From Paenibacillus barcinonensis (lineage in GTDB: Bacteria; Bacillota; Bacilli; Paenibacillales; Paenibacillaceae): a stretch of DNA of 64,000 bases. Location: assembly GCF_003217495.1 (NCBI RefSeq), contig NZ_QJSW01000006.1:1-64000 (forward strand), given 5' to 3'. The notes below the pieces were generated by a model, which had not been told where the DNA came from, did not search any database, and saw only the letters and a list, made by a program, of their open reading frames with translations. Of this stretch, positions 36,813 through 44,004 are shown piece by piece. The position numbers were made by a program, and so were the translations under genes. How positions within the stretch are numbered: the stretch's first letter is position 1; each line of letters begins with the position of its first letter.

Positions 36813-37104
36813 ATGTCAACAAACAACAATCAAATAATTCTTAATATTCGTTTTACAATAAAGCCTGGTAAAAAAGAATCATTCCGCGAAAGCCTGTTTT
36901 CAATGATAAGCAACTTCAAAATGTTATTGTCTCCGATGATCTTGTCATCTATGAGATCTGGTGGGGTACAAAAAAAGCTGGATGCAACAAGAACTAAATA
37001 AACCTTATCGTACTCAGTATGAAGATTCTCTTACCAAACTTATTGATGATCGAAGATGGATGTCTTGTTGGATTTTACAGCTTTCTCATCGTACTAATGG
37101 GTAG
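36813..37104 (+). pseudogene. Frameshifted monooxygenase-like protein (ABM family)
   Basis: The ATG at 36813 opens with STNNNQIILNIRFTIKPGKK, the first beta strand of antibiotic-biosynthesis-monooxygenase proteins. After about 30 codons the reading continues in another frame (NVIVSDDLVIYEIWWGT), and after a run of seven As in a third frame (KSWMQQELNKPYRTQYEDSL and on to a TAG at 37104). The pieces join to one plausible protein of about 95 residues. Two frameshifts, the second at the A-run, mark it as a pseudogene unless they are sequencing errors. Confidence 0.65.
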
Positions 37105-37324
37105 GGGATTTCCAAATATGTGGTATTAACGAGACAGATAAGACCAAAGTGATCTAGGTTAGGAATAATGATGGATTGTACTTGGGTGATTTAAGTTCCA
37201 ACGGGTTAGTATTTTTCGCTACAAAAGTTCGTTTGACTTTGGCGGGCATAATTCTGCTTTACATATCCGAAAATATGATAGTCAATAGACCCCGGTTAAA
37301 CTGGGGTCTTTAATTTATTTCCTG
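37105..37324. other. Intergenic stretch before SigV cassette copy 2
   Basis: No gene was seen. It contains a terminator hairpin, AGACCCC (37287-37293) with GGGGTCT (37303-37309) followed by TTTAATTT. Confidence 0.5.
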
Positions 37325-37387
37325 CGCGGCTTGATTGACCCGCCAAATCGTAGCTAGATCACAACGGCTGAATTTTTTTATCGTAAA

Positions 37388-37416
37388 TCAAACTTTTTGA
37401 ACAACTCGCCCGTCTT
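37388..37416 (+). promoter_or_regulatory. ECF-type promoter of SigV cassette copy 2
   Basis: TCAAAC (37388-37393) and CGTCTT (37411-37416) with a 17-bp spacer, as in copies 1 and 3. Confidence 0.78.
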
Positions 37417-37478
37417 GCTTCCGTAAGGCAATTGCAATTGATGGTTACCCGCGCGGGCCCAAAGGAGTGTCTCATTAA

Positions 37479-37991
37479 ATGAAAGTCGGCCGGAAGCTGG
37501 AAAAGCTTCTCATCCAATGCATCACCGAAAACCAGGAAAGGGCGTATCGACTAGCTTACAGCTATGTCCGCAACAAAGAGGATGCTCTCGACATCGTACA
37601 GGATGCCATCCACAAAGCGTTCATGTCCATCGAAAACCTGAAGAATACGGGTTCATTAAAAAGCTGGTTTTTTCGTATCATCGTGACAACGTCACTGGAT
37701 TTCATACGAAAACAGAAAAAAGTCCAGCTCATGGACGAAGAAAAACTGGAGGTTGTGCTTCCAAGCAGCCAAGACCATTATACTGATCTGGATCTGGCAA
37801 GATCACTGAATGAGCTGCCTGACAAATACCGGATATTGATTATTCTCCGCTTTTTTGAAGATATGAAGATCGAAGAAATAGCTGAAGTGCTTAACGAGAA
37901 TCTCAATACCGTGAAAACAAGGCTCTATCAAGGACTGCAGAAGCTTCGAGTGAACATGAGCGAGGAAGATCAAGAGGAGGAGAAACGATAA
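37479..37991 (+). CDS. sigV: ECF sigma factor, SigV-like, cassette copy 2 (170 aa)
   Basis: Paralogue of the sigma factor at 33588, differing at few positions, with the same region 2 and region 4 motifs and a slightly longer acidic tail (SEEDQEEEKR). The ATG at 37479 follows AAAGGAG. The stop codon overlaps the rsiV start by one base (TAATG), unlike the 17-bp gap in copy 1. With its own anti-sigma gene and promoter it should be a working unit; cross-talk with copy 1 is likely given the near identity. Confidence 0.9.
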   Translation: MKVGRKLEKLLIQCITENQERAYRLAYSYVRNKEDALDIVQDAIHKAFMSIENLKNTGSLKSWFFRIIVTTSLDFIRKQKKVQLMDEEKLEVVLPSSQDHYTDLDLARSLNELPDKYRILIILRFFEDMKIEEIAEVLNENLNTVKTRLYQGLQKLRVNMSEEDQEEEKR

Positions 37992-38875
37992 TGAATGACA
38001 AGCTGAATAGGATGAGGCGGGAGTATGAGTCCATTCCTATTCCCGATGAATTAAATGAGATGGTGAACAGAACGATCGCCTCCCGGCGAACAAAAATAAA
38101 GGCCATGCCCTGGCTCGTAAGCGCTGCGGCTGCTTGTATCCTACTGTCTGTCGGCGTAAATACCAGCCCTGCCTTCGCCAAGGCACTGTCTGAAGTGCCG
38201 GTGCTCGGGCAAATTGTCAAGGTAATCACCATCCGGGAATATACCGAACAGAACGAAAACACTGATGTTAATCTTAAAACGCCCGGCATTGCCGGCACTG
38301 GCAATCCTGAACTGGAACAGTCCCTAAATACCAAATATTTGGAGGAAAACAAGAAGCTGTACGAGGGCTTCAAGGATGAAGTAGCCCAACTGGAAAAAGG
38401 TGGGGAATGGCATCTCGGGCTGGAAAGCGGCTATGAAGTCGTCACCGATACGGATCGGCTGTTGACCCTTTCTCGTTATGTCGTCGAATCAGCCGGATCC
38501 TCTGCCGAATCCCGCAAATACGATACGATCGATAAAGTCAACCAAATCGTCATCACACTGCCGAGCCTCTTCAGCAATGAGCGCTATATCCAAGTGATCA
38601 GCGACAATATTAAAGAGCAAATGTGTCAGCAGATGAAGGACGACCCGAGCAAGGTTTACTGGGTTGAGCAGCCGGGGATCAAGCCGGAGATGCCGAAGGA
38701 GCAACTGTTCCGCAGCATCGCGAAGGACCAGAATTTCTACATTAATCAGGACGGCAAGCTGGTCATCAGCTTCAATGAATATGACGTAGCGCCTGGCTCC
38801 ATGGGCGTTGTCGAGTTTACGATTCCGACGGAGGCGATCCAGGACTTGCTCGTCAGCAACGAGTATATCCAATAA
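37991..38875 (+). CDS. rsiV: RsiV-like anti-sigma factor, cassette copy 2 (294 aa)
   Basis: Same layout as copy 1: short cytoplasmic domain that binds the sigma factor, a single span (about 38-57), then extracellular DUF4163/DUF3298. Differences from copy 1 are scattered (for example GGEWHLGLESGYEVVTDTD here, GGGHLGLESGYKVITDTD there), enough to alter ligand response. It is translationally coupled to the sigma gene. A 108-bp gap leads to the secreted third gene. Confidence 0.9.
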   Translation: MNDKLNRMRREYESIPIPDELNEMVNRTIASRRTKIKAMPWLVSAAAACILLSVGVNTSPAFAKALSEVPVLGQIVKVITIREYTEQNENTDVNLKTPGIAGTGNPELEQSLNTKYLEENKKLYEGFKDEVAQLEKGGEWHLGLESGYEVVTDTDRLLTLSRYVVESAGSSAESRKYDTIDKVNQIVITLPSLFSNERYIQVISDNIKEQMCQQMKDDPSKVYWVEQPGIKPEMPKEQLFRSIAKDQNFYINQDGKLVISFNEYDVAPGSMGVVEFTIPTEAIQDLLVSNEYIQ

Positions 38876-38983
38876 GAGCCGTTTAGCTCCGTACAATCGC
38901 TCCTTGATACACTGTGCGGGGGCGCACTTGGTAGATCAACCACATACGACTAAATATTTATTAATCATTAGGAGGAAATTACA

Positions 38984-39913
38984 ATGAAAACGATGCAATA
39001 TACAACAAAATGGACCAAAACCTTGGCTATCGCCGGCATGGCAAGCATTCTGATGGTATCCGCTTCCGGGCTCTCTGCCGCACATGTCCATGCACAGGTC
39101 CAGTCAGCTTCCGGCAGCGGACAGATTATGGCTCCCGCTCTTGCCACTAAGATGGTTACAAGCAAGAAACTTCATTCATCTGAGAAATGGCTGAAGGCAG
39201 ATATCACCATTCCCGTATTCCAAGGACTCGCAGATACCAAATATCAGGATCAGCTGAACGATATCATTGAATCCCATGCCTCCAAGGATCTTGCAAAATG
39301 GGAAAAGGCTGCCGCTGAAGCAGCCGCCTTGGCCAAAAAGAATGGCTACACCATGCATCCCTACCAGCTGTTGATCCAATATGAGCTGACATCAAACGGC
39401 TCGGATAACGGCCTGGTATCCCTTAAAATCACCACGGAGGGAACCGGCATGAACAATCCGGAGACACTTGTAGACACGTACAACTTCACAAATGAAGCCG
39501 AGGCGAAGCGCATCACGCTTGAAGACCTGTTCGGCAGTAAGTACACGTCTATTCTGGATAAGCATATTAAATCCGCAATCGCTGCAGACCAAGAGCTCTA
39601 TTATAAAGGAGAGAACGGGTTTCAGGGCGTACATCCCGAGCAAAGCTTTTACGTGAAGGGTGGGCATGCATATATCGTGTTCCAAAAATACAGCATCGCT
39701 CCGGGATCAACCGGCACGCCGGAATTTGCCGTGAAGCTCCCGGACCAGAAAGACGTACACGGAGCAGTACAATCGATCATCCCTTCCAGCCAGCATTACA
39801 TCGGCAAAAACGGCAAGTTAATGGTGCCTTTAGCCAGCGTACTGCGCCAGCTGAATTTGAAGGTCATCCAAGACAAGCAAGGTCAGATTACGATCTCCCA
39901 CGCAGGAAATTAA
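38984..39913 (+). CDS. Secreted DUF4163/DUF3298 protein with copper-amine-oxidase-like tail (309 aa)
   Basis: A signal peptide (about 1-38, ending HVHAQ) precedes a DUF4163/DUF3298 pair (EAKRITLEDLF; QKYSIAPGSTGTPEFAVKLP), the same fold as the RsiV sensor part but without a membrane anchor. The last 35 residues (YIGKNGKLMVPLASVLRQLN and on) match the copper amine oxidase N-terminal-like repeat common in Paenibacillus surface proteins. It may act as a soluble decoy or accessory for the lysozyme-sensing RsiV, or bind the wall. The ATG at 38984 follows AGGAGGAAA. Terminator at 39961. Confidence 0.82.
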   Translation: MKTMQYTTKWTKTLAIAGMASILMVSASGLSAAHVHAQVQSASGSGQIMAPALATKMVTSKKLHSSEKWLKADITIPVFQGLADTKYQDQLNDIIESHASKDLAKWEKAAAEAAALAKKNGYTMHPYQLLIQYELTSNGSDNGLVSLKITTEGTGMNNPETLVDTYNFTNEAEAKRITLEDLFGSKYTSILDKHIKSAIAADQELYYKGENGFQGVHPEQSFYVKGGHAYIVFQKYSIAPGSTGTPEFAVKLPDQKDVHGAVQSIIPSSQHYIGKNGKLMVPLASVLRQLNLKVIQDKQGQITISHAGN

Positions 39914-39960
39914 AACGCGCTTTCCTCCTTTTCTGCACGCCCTCATATTCGATTAACACT

Positions 39961-39997
39961 AAAAGGCCGTTCGCAATCATTTGCGCTAGCGGTCTTT
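39961..39997 (+). terminator. Terminator of SigV cassette copy 2
   Basis: AAGGCCG..GCGGTC stem with internal TCGCAA/TTTGCG pairing and six Ts, following the secreted DUF3298 gene. Confidence 0.75.
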
Positions 39998-40072
39998 TTT
40001 CTTGTTGCGAGGCTTAATTGACCCGCTAAATCACAGATAAGACCACAGTGGAAGAAAATTCTTAATGCAAGA

Positions 40073-40101
40073 TCAAACTTTTCAAACAACTCCCCCGTCT
40101 T
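40073..40101 (+). promoter_or_regulatory. Orphaned ECF-type promoter of SigV cassette copy 3
   Basis: TCAAAC (40073-40078) and CGTCTT (40096-40101) with a 17-bp spacer. The flanking leader (CAATTGCAATTGATGGTTAC at 40118-40132 and around) is also kept. With the sigma gene gone, the first intact gene downstream is the polysaccharide deacetylase at 40364. Confidence 0.75.
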
Positions 40102-40163
40102 GCTTACATGAGGGTATTGCAATTGATGGTTACCTGCGCGGACCCAAAGGAATGTCTGATTAG

Positions 40164-40320
40164 ATGAGAGTCTGCTGCGAGAATCTCAGTACCGTGAAAC
40201 CAAGGCTCTATAAGGACCACAGAAGCTTCGTGTGAACATGAGCGAGGAAGACCAAGAGAGGATAAACGATGAGATGGTGGACAGAACGATCGCCTCCCGG
40301 CAAACCTTTATTAATCTTAT
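40164..40320 (+). pseudogene. Collapsed remnant of a third sigV-rsiV cassette
   Basis: The segment begins like the sigma gene (ATGAGAGTC, ribosome site AAAGGAATG) and jumps at once to its 3' end (CGAGAATCTCAGTACCGTGA, matching NENLSTVK). It then runs through the sigma/rsiV junction to a short rsiV piece (GACAGAACGATCGCCTCCCG) and finally TTTATTAATC, which is like the leader of the third gene. A 23-codon ORF (40164-40235) remains. Three internal deletions reduced about 2.4 kb to about 160 bp. Confidence 0.8.
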
Positions 40321-40363
40321 GTAGGAACAAGTATTAAGATTGATCGTTAGCATAAATAACAAG

Positions 40364-41278
40364 ATGATAGGACGTGAACGGGTTTTGAAATTACATCATG
40401 AATCAACAAAAGTGTACGGAAGTGCAATTCGCGGTGGGATTCCCAAACGAAGAAAAAAAATTCGTTATGGAAAGTTCAGTTTGGTGCTTATGAGTTGGAT
40501 TCTCCTTGTTTTGGGGATTACATACTCATTCAGCGGTATGGCACATTGGATAAAGACGATGGTTGCACCTCCACCCATTTCTGTTATTCAACAGCCTGCT
40601 CCATTAGGGCTCATTCAGGAATCGCCAAACGTAAAAGAACAACCAACGAGATTTTTAGGCCAAGTGAGGAAAGTCGCATATATTACCTTTGATGACGGCC
40701 CTAGCAAATACACGGGGCAGTTGCTGGACATTATGAACCAGTATGATGCTAAAGCTACTTTTTTTATGGTTGGAGAGAATCTGGATTACTACCCGGAAGC
40801 GGTGAAGCGTTTGGTGAACGAAGGCAATTATCCCGGGCTGCATAGTATGACACATAGTTATAAAAAGTTATATAAGAGCGGAAGCTCTGACAACTTTTTG
40901 AATGAGTTTAAAGAAGTACAGTATAAGGTCGAGGCAATGATTGGATATACGCCACATTTGATACGTGCGCCTTATGGAAGTAGCCCGCAGATTGGTGAGG
41001 CTTTTAGAGGGGATATCGCGGCAGCAGGGTTTAAAATGTGGGACTGGACTACGGACTCACTTGACTGGGACCTTCCCGGCCAGCCCAATAAAATTATATC
41101 CCGGATACAAAGAGGCGTACACCGAGATATAGAAGTTATTCTGATGCATGAACGGAAACAGACTGTAGAAGCTCTACCACAGATTTTAAAGCTGCTGAAA
41201 GCAAAAGGCTATGAGTTTGAGGTTTACAATCCGAATGAGCATGTGGTCGTTAATTTCAGCCACGATCCTCGCTTGTAA
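40364..41278 (+). CDS. Membrane-anchored polysaccharide deacetylase, NodB domain (304 aa)
   Basis: A short basic N terminus and a membrane span (FSLVLMSWILLVLGITYSFS) precede a NodB homology domain: TFDDGPSKYT (motif 1), LHSMTHSY (motif 2, HxxxH metal site), RAPYGSS (motif 3) and DWTTDSLDWD (motif 4). Such enzymes deacetylate N-acetylglucosamine or muramic acid in peptidoglycan and raise lysozyme resistance. The start is uncertain: ATG 40364, an upstream TTG 40340 or TTG 40385, none with a strong ribosome site. It lies downstream of an orphaned SigV-type promoter (40073-40101), so SigV control is likely. Confidence 0.85.
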   Translation: MIGRERVLKLHHESTKVYGSAIRGGIPKRRKKIRYGKFSLVLMSWILLVLGITYSFSGMAHWIKTMVAPPPISVIQQPAPLGLIQESPNVKEQPTRFLGQVRKVAYITFDDGPSKYTGQLLDIMNQYDAKATFFMVGENLDYYPEAVKRLVNEGNYPGLHSMTHSYKKLYKSGSSDNFLNEFKEVQYKVEAMIGYTPHLIRAPYGSSPQIGEAFRGDIAAAGFKMWDWTTDSLDWDLPGQPNKIISRIQRGVHRDIEVILMHERKQTVEALPQILKLLKAKGYEFEVYNPNEHVVVNFSHDPRL

Positions 41279-41317
41279 TTCAACTTAGATAAACTAACAG
41301 TAAAAGAGGGAATACCC

Positions 41318-41974
41318 GTGAACATAATAGGTAAAAAACTGACACATGCTGTTCTCATTACTGTGTTTCTCCTCCTACTTAACGGATGTGGAGAGTCTCA
41401 GGAGCCCGCGGTCAATCAGATTAATCATCTAGCTCAAAATAGTCAGGAGATCGACAAAGCTCTGGCTTCCCTTTCCAATCACGAACAAGAAGATATGAAA
41501 TTATACAATTCTATTCTTAGACAAGGGAAAGAGAAAAACAGTAATGTTACAGGGTACCTGGATCAAGTGGAAACTCATATTCAGGCGCGAAGAACTATTC
41601 TTGAACAGATAGAAATAGCTAGGCAGAAGACTGATGAGCAAACGAAATCACTTCAACAATCCCTGCTAAAACTTTCGTTCGAAAAAGAAGAAACACTTGC
41701 TCTCGCTGGAAAAGCTCTCGAACAATTTGAGTCAAGAAACCAGACACTTCAGATGTTTATTGAAGCTTATGAACTGGGGTTGGAAGCTGAAGAGCAAGTG
41801 TACGGTTCCATGAGAGGACGCACTAAAACGAATCTTAAAGAAATTAAACTTGCTATTCAAAAGCGAAATGTTCTATATGACAAATTGACTGAAATTCAAG
41901 AAAAGTTCAACTTACTAACCCAAACATTTAACAATACTCAAGAGCAGCTTATGAAGCTCAGCCATTTCTACTAG
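41318..41974 (+). CDS. YkyA-family cell-wall-associated lipoprotein (218 aa)
   Basis: A lipoprotein signal ends in LLNGCGES (lipid on Cys23). The rest is almost wholly coiled-coil, rich in E, K and Q (ENSQEIDKALASLSNHEQED-like heptads), as in the YkyA/PF10368 family of B. subtilis. The function of that family is not established; a wall-spanning structural role is suggested. The GTG start at 41318 follows AAAGAGGG. The gene lies 40 bp behind the deacetylase gene in the same direction with no terminator between, so both may share the SigV promoter. Confidence 0.78.
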   Translation: MNIIGKKLTHAVLITVFLLLLNGCGESQEPAVNQINHLAQNSQEIDKALASLSNHEQEDMKLYNSILRQGKEKNSNVTGYLDQVETHIQARRTILEQIEIARQKTDEQTKSLQQSLLKLSFEKEETLALAGKALEQFESRNQTLQMFIEAYELGLEAEEQVYGSMRGRTKTNLKEIKLAIQKRNVLYDKLTEIQEKFNLLTQTFNNTQEQLMKLSHFY

Positions 41975-42099
41975 TTGCAAGGGTCCGTTATTATTGTTCA
42001 TCCGAGAGTAACAGGTTAACATCTTTCAATTGGAAAAATTATAACAAGTTATGATGAATTTTTGAGGATCGTGCAACGTTCAAAGGGAGCTAATTTTTT

Positions 42100-42285
42100 A
42101 TGTATCACATAACTATAGACGGAAAAAAATTTTGTAATATAAAAGAGCTGCATCGTTTTCTTCAAGAGATTCTGGAATTAGACGCAATCTATTTTGAGAA
42201 CCTAGAAGCATTGTGGGACGGACTGACCAGCCATGTTTCTATGCTCCTTACACTGCAATGGCTTGATTTTCAAATGAGCAGCTGA
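42100..42285 (+). CDS. Short barstar-like protein (61 aa)
   Basis: The sequence YHITIDGKKFCNIKELHRFL then LDAIYFENLEALWDGLTSHV matches the first two thirds of barstar-family RNase inhibitors (the NLDALWD helix that blocks barnase). Barstar is about 90 residues; this one stops at 61, in a terminator hairpin (42272-42307) that overlaps its last codons. It is either a naturally short member or a truncated one. No barnase-type RNase gene is adjacent. The start at 42100 follows AAAGGGAGC. Confidence 0.6.
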   Translation: MYHITIDGKKFCNIKELHRFLQEILELDAIYFENLEALWDGLTSHVSMLLTLQWLDFQMSS

Positions 42286-42313
42286 GGTAGTTACAAACTG
42301 CTCATTTTTTTAT
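42272..42313 (+). terminator. Terminator overlapping the barstar-like gene
   Basis: AAATGAGCAG (42272-42281) pairs with CTGCTCATTT (42298-42307), followed by Ts; the left arm codes the last residues of the barstar-like ORF. Confidence 0.8.
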
Positions 42314-42559
42314 GAATGTAGGTTAGATCAGAGCAGGTTGTACAATTCTATCTAAAAAATAGTTCTGTACCCATCCCCCTGATATTTATAACTATAAACA
42401 TATAAATAAGTCATGCCTTCAACATTTGCTGAGTCCGATTACCAATTAGATATGTGTCTAAATAAAAGCACTATATAGAGGCGAGTGGGCTTTAACTTGG
42501 GTCCGTAGCGCTAAAGGGAAATACTTAATCTAGGGAAAGGTATGAAATATTTGTTTACT
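42314..42559. other. Non-coding stretch upstream of the lasso precursor
   Basis: AT-rich, with no ORF with a ribosome site and no tRNA-like fold that I could see. It ends at two dyads that probably control the lasso gene. Confidence 0.4.
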
Positions 42560-42609
42560 CAGATACGTATTGTGTCTTATGATTCTCGTAAAGATACATA
42601 TCGTATCTT
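42560..42609. promoter_or_regulatory. Two spaced dyads upstream of the lasso precursor gene
   Basis: Site 2 is AAGATAC (42591-42597), five bases, GTATCTT (42603-42609), a perfect dyad. Site 1 is AGATAC (42561-42566), five bases, GTGTCTT (42572-42578), the same design with one change. Their centres are 31 bp apart, three helical turns. They lie 77-126 bp before the precursor ATG and look like operator pairs for one dimeric regulator, which I cannot identify. Confidence 0.65.
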
Positions 42610-42685
42610 ATAAATTTTATCGCGCAAGTAATGTAAGGCTGCTCGCATCTTGGTTCCAGTTTTTGTAGAAAGGAGGGGACGACCG

Positions 42686-42823
42686 ATGGAAATGAAAAAA
42701 ACGCCTTGGCTGGCACCAGAATTAGAGGTGCTGGATGTGCAGCAAACGATGGCTGGCTATGGATTCAGGCAAATTGATTGGATTGAAGAACATGATGCAG
42801 ACCTATATGATCCAGCGTTCTGA
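42686..42823 (+). CDS. Lasso peptide precursor, paeninodin-like (45 aa)
   Basis: A 45-codon gene with an excellent ribosome site (AAGGAGGGG, 7 bases before ATG 42686). The leader is MEMKKTPWLAPELEVLDV followed by QQTM (22 residues); it has the WxxP version of the YxxP leader motif, LEVLDV as in paeninodin-type leaders, and Thr at -2. The core would be AGYGFRQID followed by WIEEHDADLYDPAF (23 residues), with Ala1 and Asp9 placed for the macrolactam ring as in paeninodin. The acidic tail is also paeninodin-like. Its stop overlaps the methyltransferase start by one base. No B1, B2, C or D lasso genes occur in the window, so maturation in trans is needed. The call rests on motif match, not on a search. 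Confidence 0.8.
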   Translation: MEMKKTPWLAPELEVLDVQQTMAGYGFRQIDWIEEHDADLYDPAF

Positions 42824-43746
42824 TGATCATACTTCAAATTGAAAATCGTATTCTAGCTCAAAAGGTCGCCTGTGGGCTGCTTTTTCGATGTGAGAGGGGA
42901 GTGATCATTTTCAATACTTCTAAACAAATGATGCCTCATAAATTCAATGATCGCTTTGGTAAACTTGGAATTTATAGCGTCCAAGGAGTCTTTATTATTC
43001 TGTTCTTGTTACTAACCCCTATCTACTATTTGAACAAATGGGACTTTAAACGTCACAAAAAGCGGAAGCCTTTTTACACCAGTAAATTGGTTCGATTGCA
43101 AGAGCGTTATCCGATCTTCTACGAATTGGCCATGTACGTTCAAAACTTCCCTATTCCTCATAATGTCTACAAAGTTTTACCCCCTTTAAGGGGCGATGTT
43201 CTTCAGGTGGGCTGTGGTACAGGTTTACTGAACAAGTATCTTCGCAAGCAGAAGGATATTCGTTTTCTCAATATGGATCCGAATTTAAATGCTCTGAAAC
43301 TTGGAAAGAAGTGGGGAAGGTATGATTCTTATATCCATGCCTTCATTGATAAGCCGACTTCTTTACCTGATCATTGCTGTGATATGATTTTGTTTGCACG
43401 AAGCTTTCATCACATTCGTCATCACAAAAAAGCCTTCATTGAGAGCAGCAGATTGTTACGTGATGGTGGATCTATCATTATTGCGGACCCGGTTATTCTC
43501 AAGTCTCTTTCAGGTTCTGTATCGGACGGTGGTTATATGGCGAACTCTTCGATTGATGGTGTAATTTGGAGATTTACCAAAGAAACATTAATTACTCACA
43601 TCGAGCGCTGTCTTCCTCCTGAACTAAAGATTGAATCAGTAACCGAAACGAGACAAGTGCATGTAACGAATTATAATTTATTTGTACCTCAGACAGATAT
43701 CGTAGTGGTACTGCGAAAAAGGGTGGCTGTATACAATGACAACTAA
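42823..43746 (+). CDS. Class I SAM-dependent methyltransferase, membrane-anchored (307 aa)
   Basis: The SAM motif I VLQVGCGTGLLNKYL is at residues 126-140, followed by LNMDPN (motif II region) and a DMILFARSFHHIRHHKKAF post-I segment. A hydrophobic stretch (GIYSVQGVFIILFLLLTPIYY, 49-69; shown here as part of a longer span) suggests an anchor or an internal membrane contact. The start overlaps the lasso precursor stop (TGATG, shared A at 42823), which argues for coupled expression and for the lasso peptide as substrate, for example O-methylation of the C-terminal carboxylate as in known lasso methyltransferases. This is inference; the first 35 residues are unlike other methyltransferases I recall. 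Confidence 0.72.
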   Translation: MIILQIENRILAQKVACGLLFRCERGVIIFNTSKQMMPHKFNDRFGKLGIYSVQGVFIILFLLLTPIYYLNKWDFKRHKKRKPFYTSKLVRLQERYPIFYELAMYVQNFPIPHNVYKVLPPLRGDVLQVGCGTGLLNKYLRKQKDIRFLNMDPNLNALKLGKKWGRYDSYIHAFIDKPTSLPDHCCDMILFARSFHHIRHHKKAFIESSRLLRDGGSIIIADPVILKSLSGSVSDGGYMANSSIDGVIWRFTKETLITHIERCLPPELKIESVTETRQVHVTNYNLFVPQTDIVVVLRKRVAVYNDN

Positions 43747-43833
43747 ATTTATATATGGTGTTTGAAATCTGCAGCAGTATTTAATGTTTATCCGTTGCTC
43801 AGTCAGAAACATGTCATGCGGATAATATAGCTA

Positions 43834-43866
43834 AAGGCACTTCTCCACAGAGGTGCTTTTTTTGTT
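43834..43866 (+). terminator. Rho-independent terminator
   Basis: AAAGGCACTTCT pairs with AGAGGTGCTTTT around CCAC, followed by a T-run; it lies about 90 bp after the methyltransferase gene. Confidence 0.8.
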
Positions 43867-44004
43867 TATGATAACGTTCAGCCACTAAAATTTAGGGCTT
43901 GATTTATGCAATGTTAAGTTTTTTTACTCACATCGCCACTGTAGTAACAACAGTGCATGGCGGGATAGTGATTGGAGTAAGAAAGCAATCGGATCTGCTT
44001 CATT

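Noticed and set aside
36810..37001. 63-codon frame read as a complete small protein
   Set aside because: The family similarity continues in other frames beyond its stop, so it is a broken gene.
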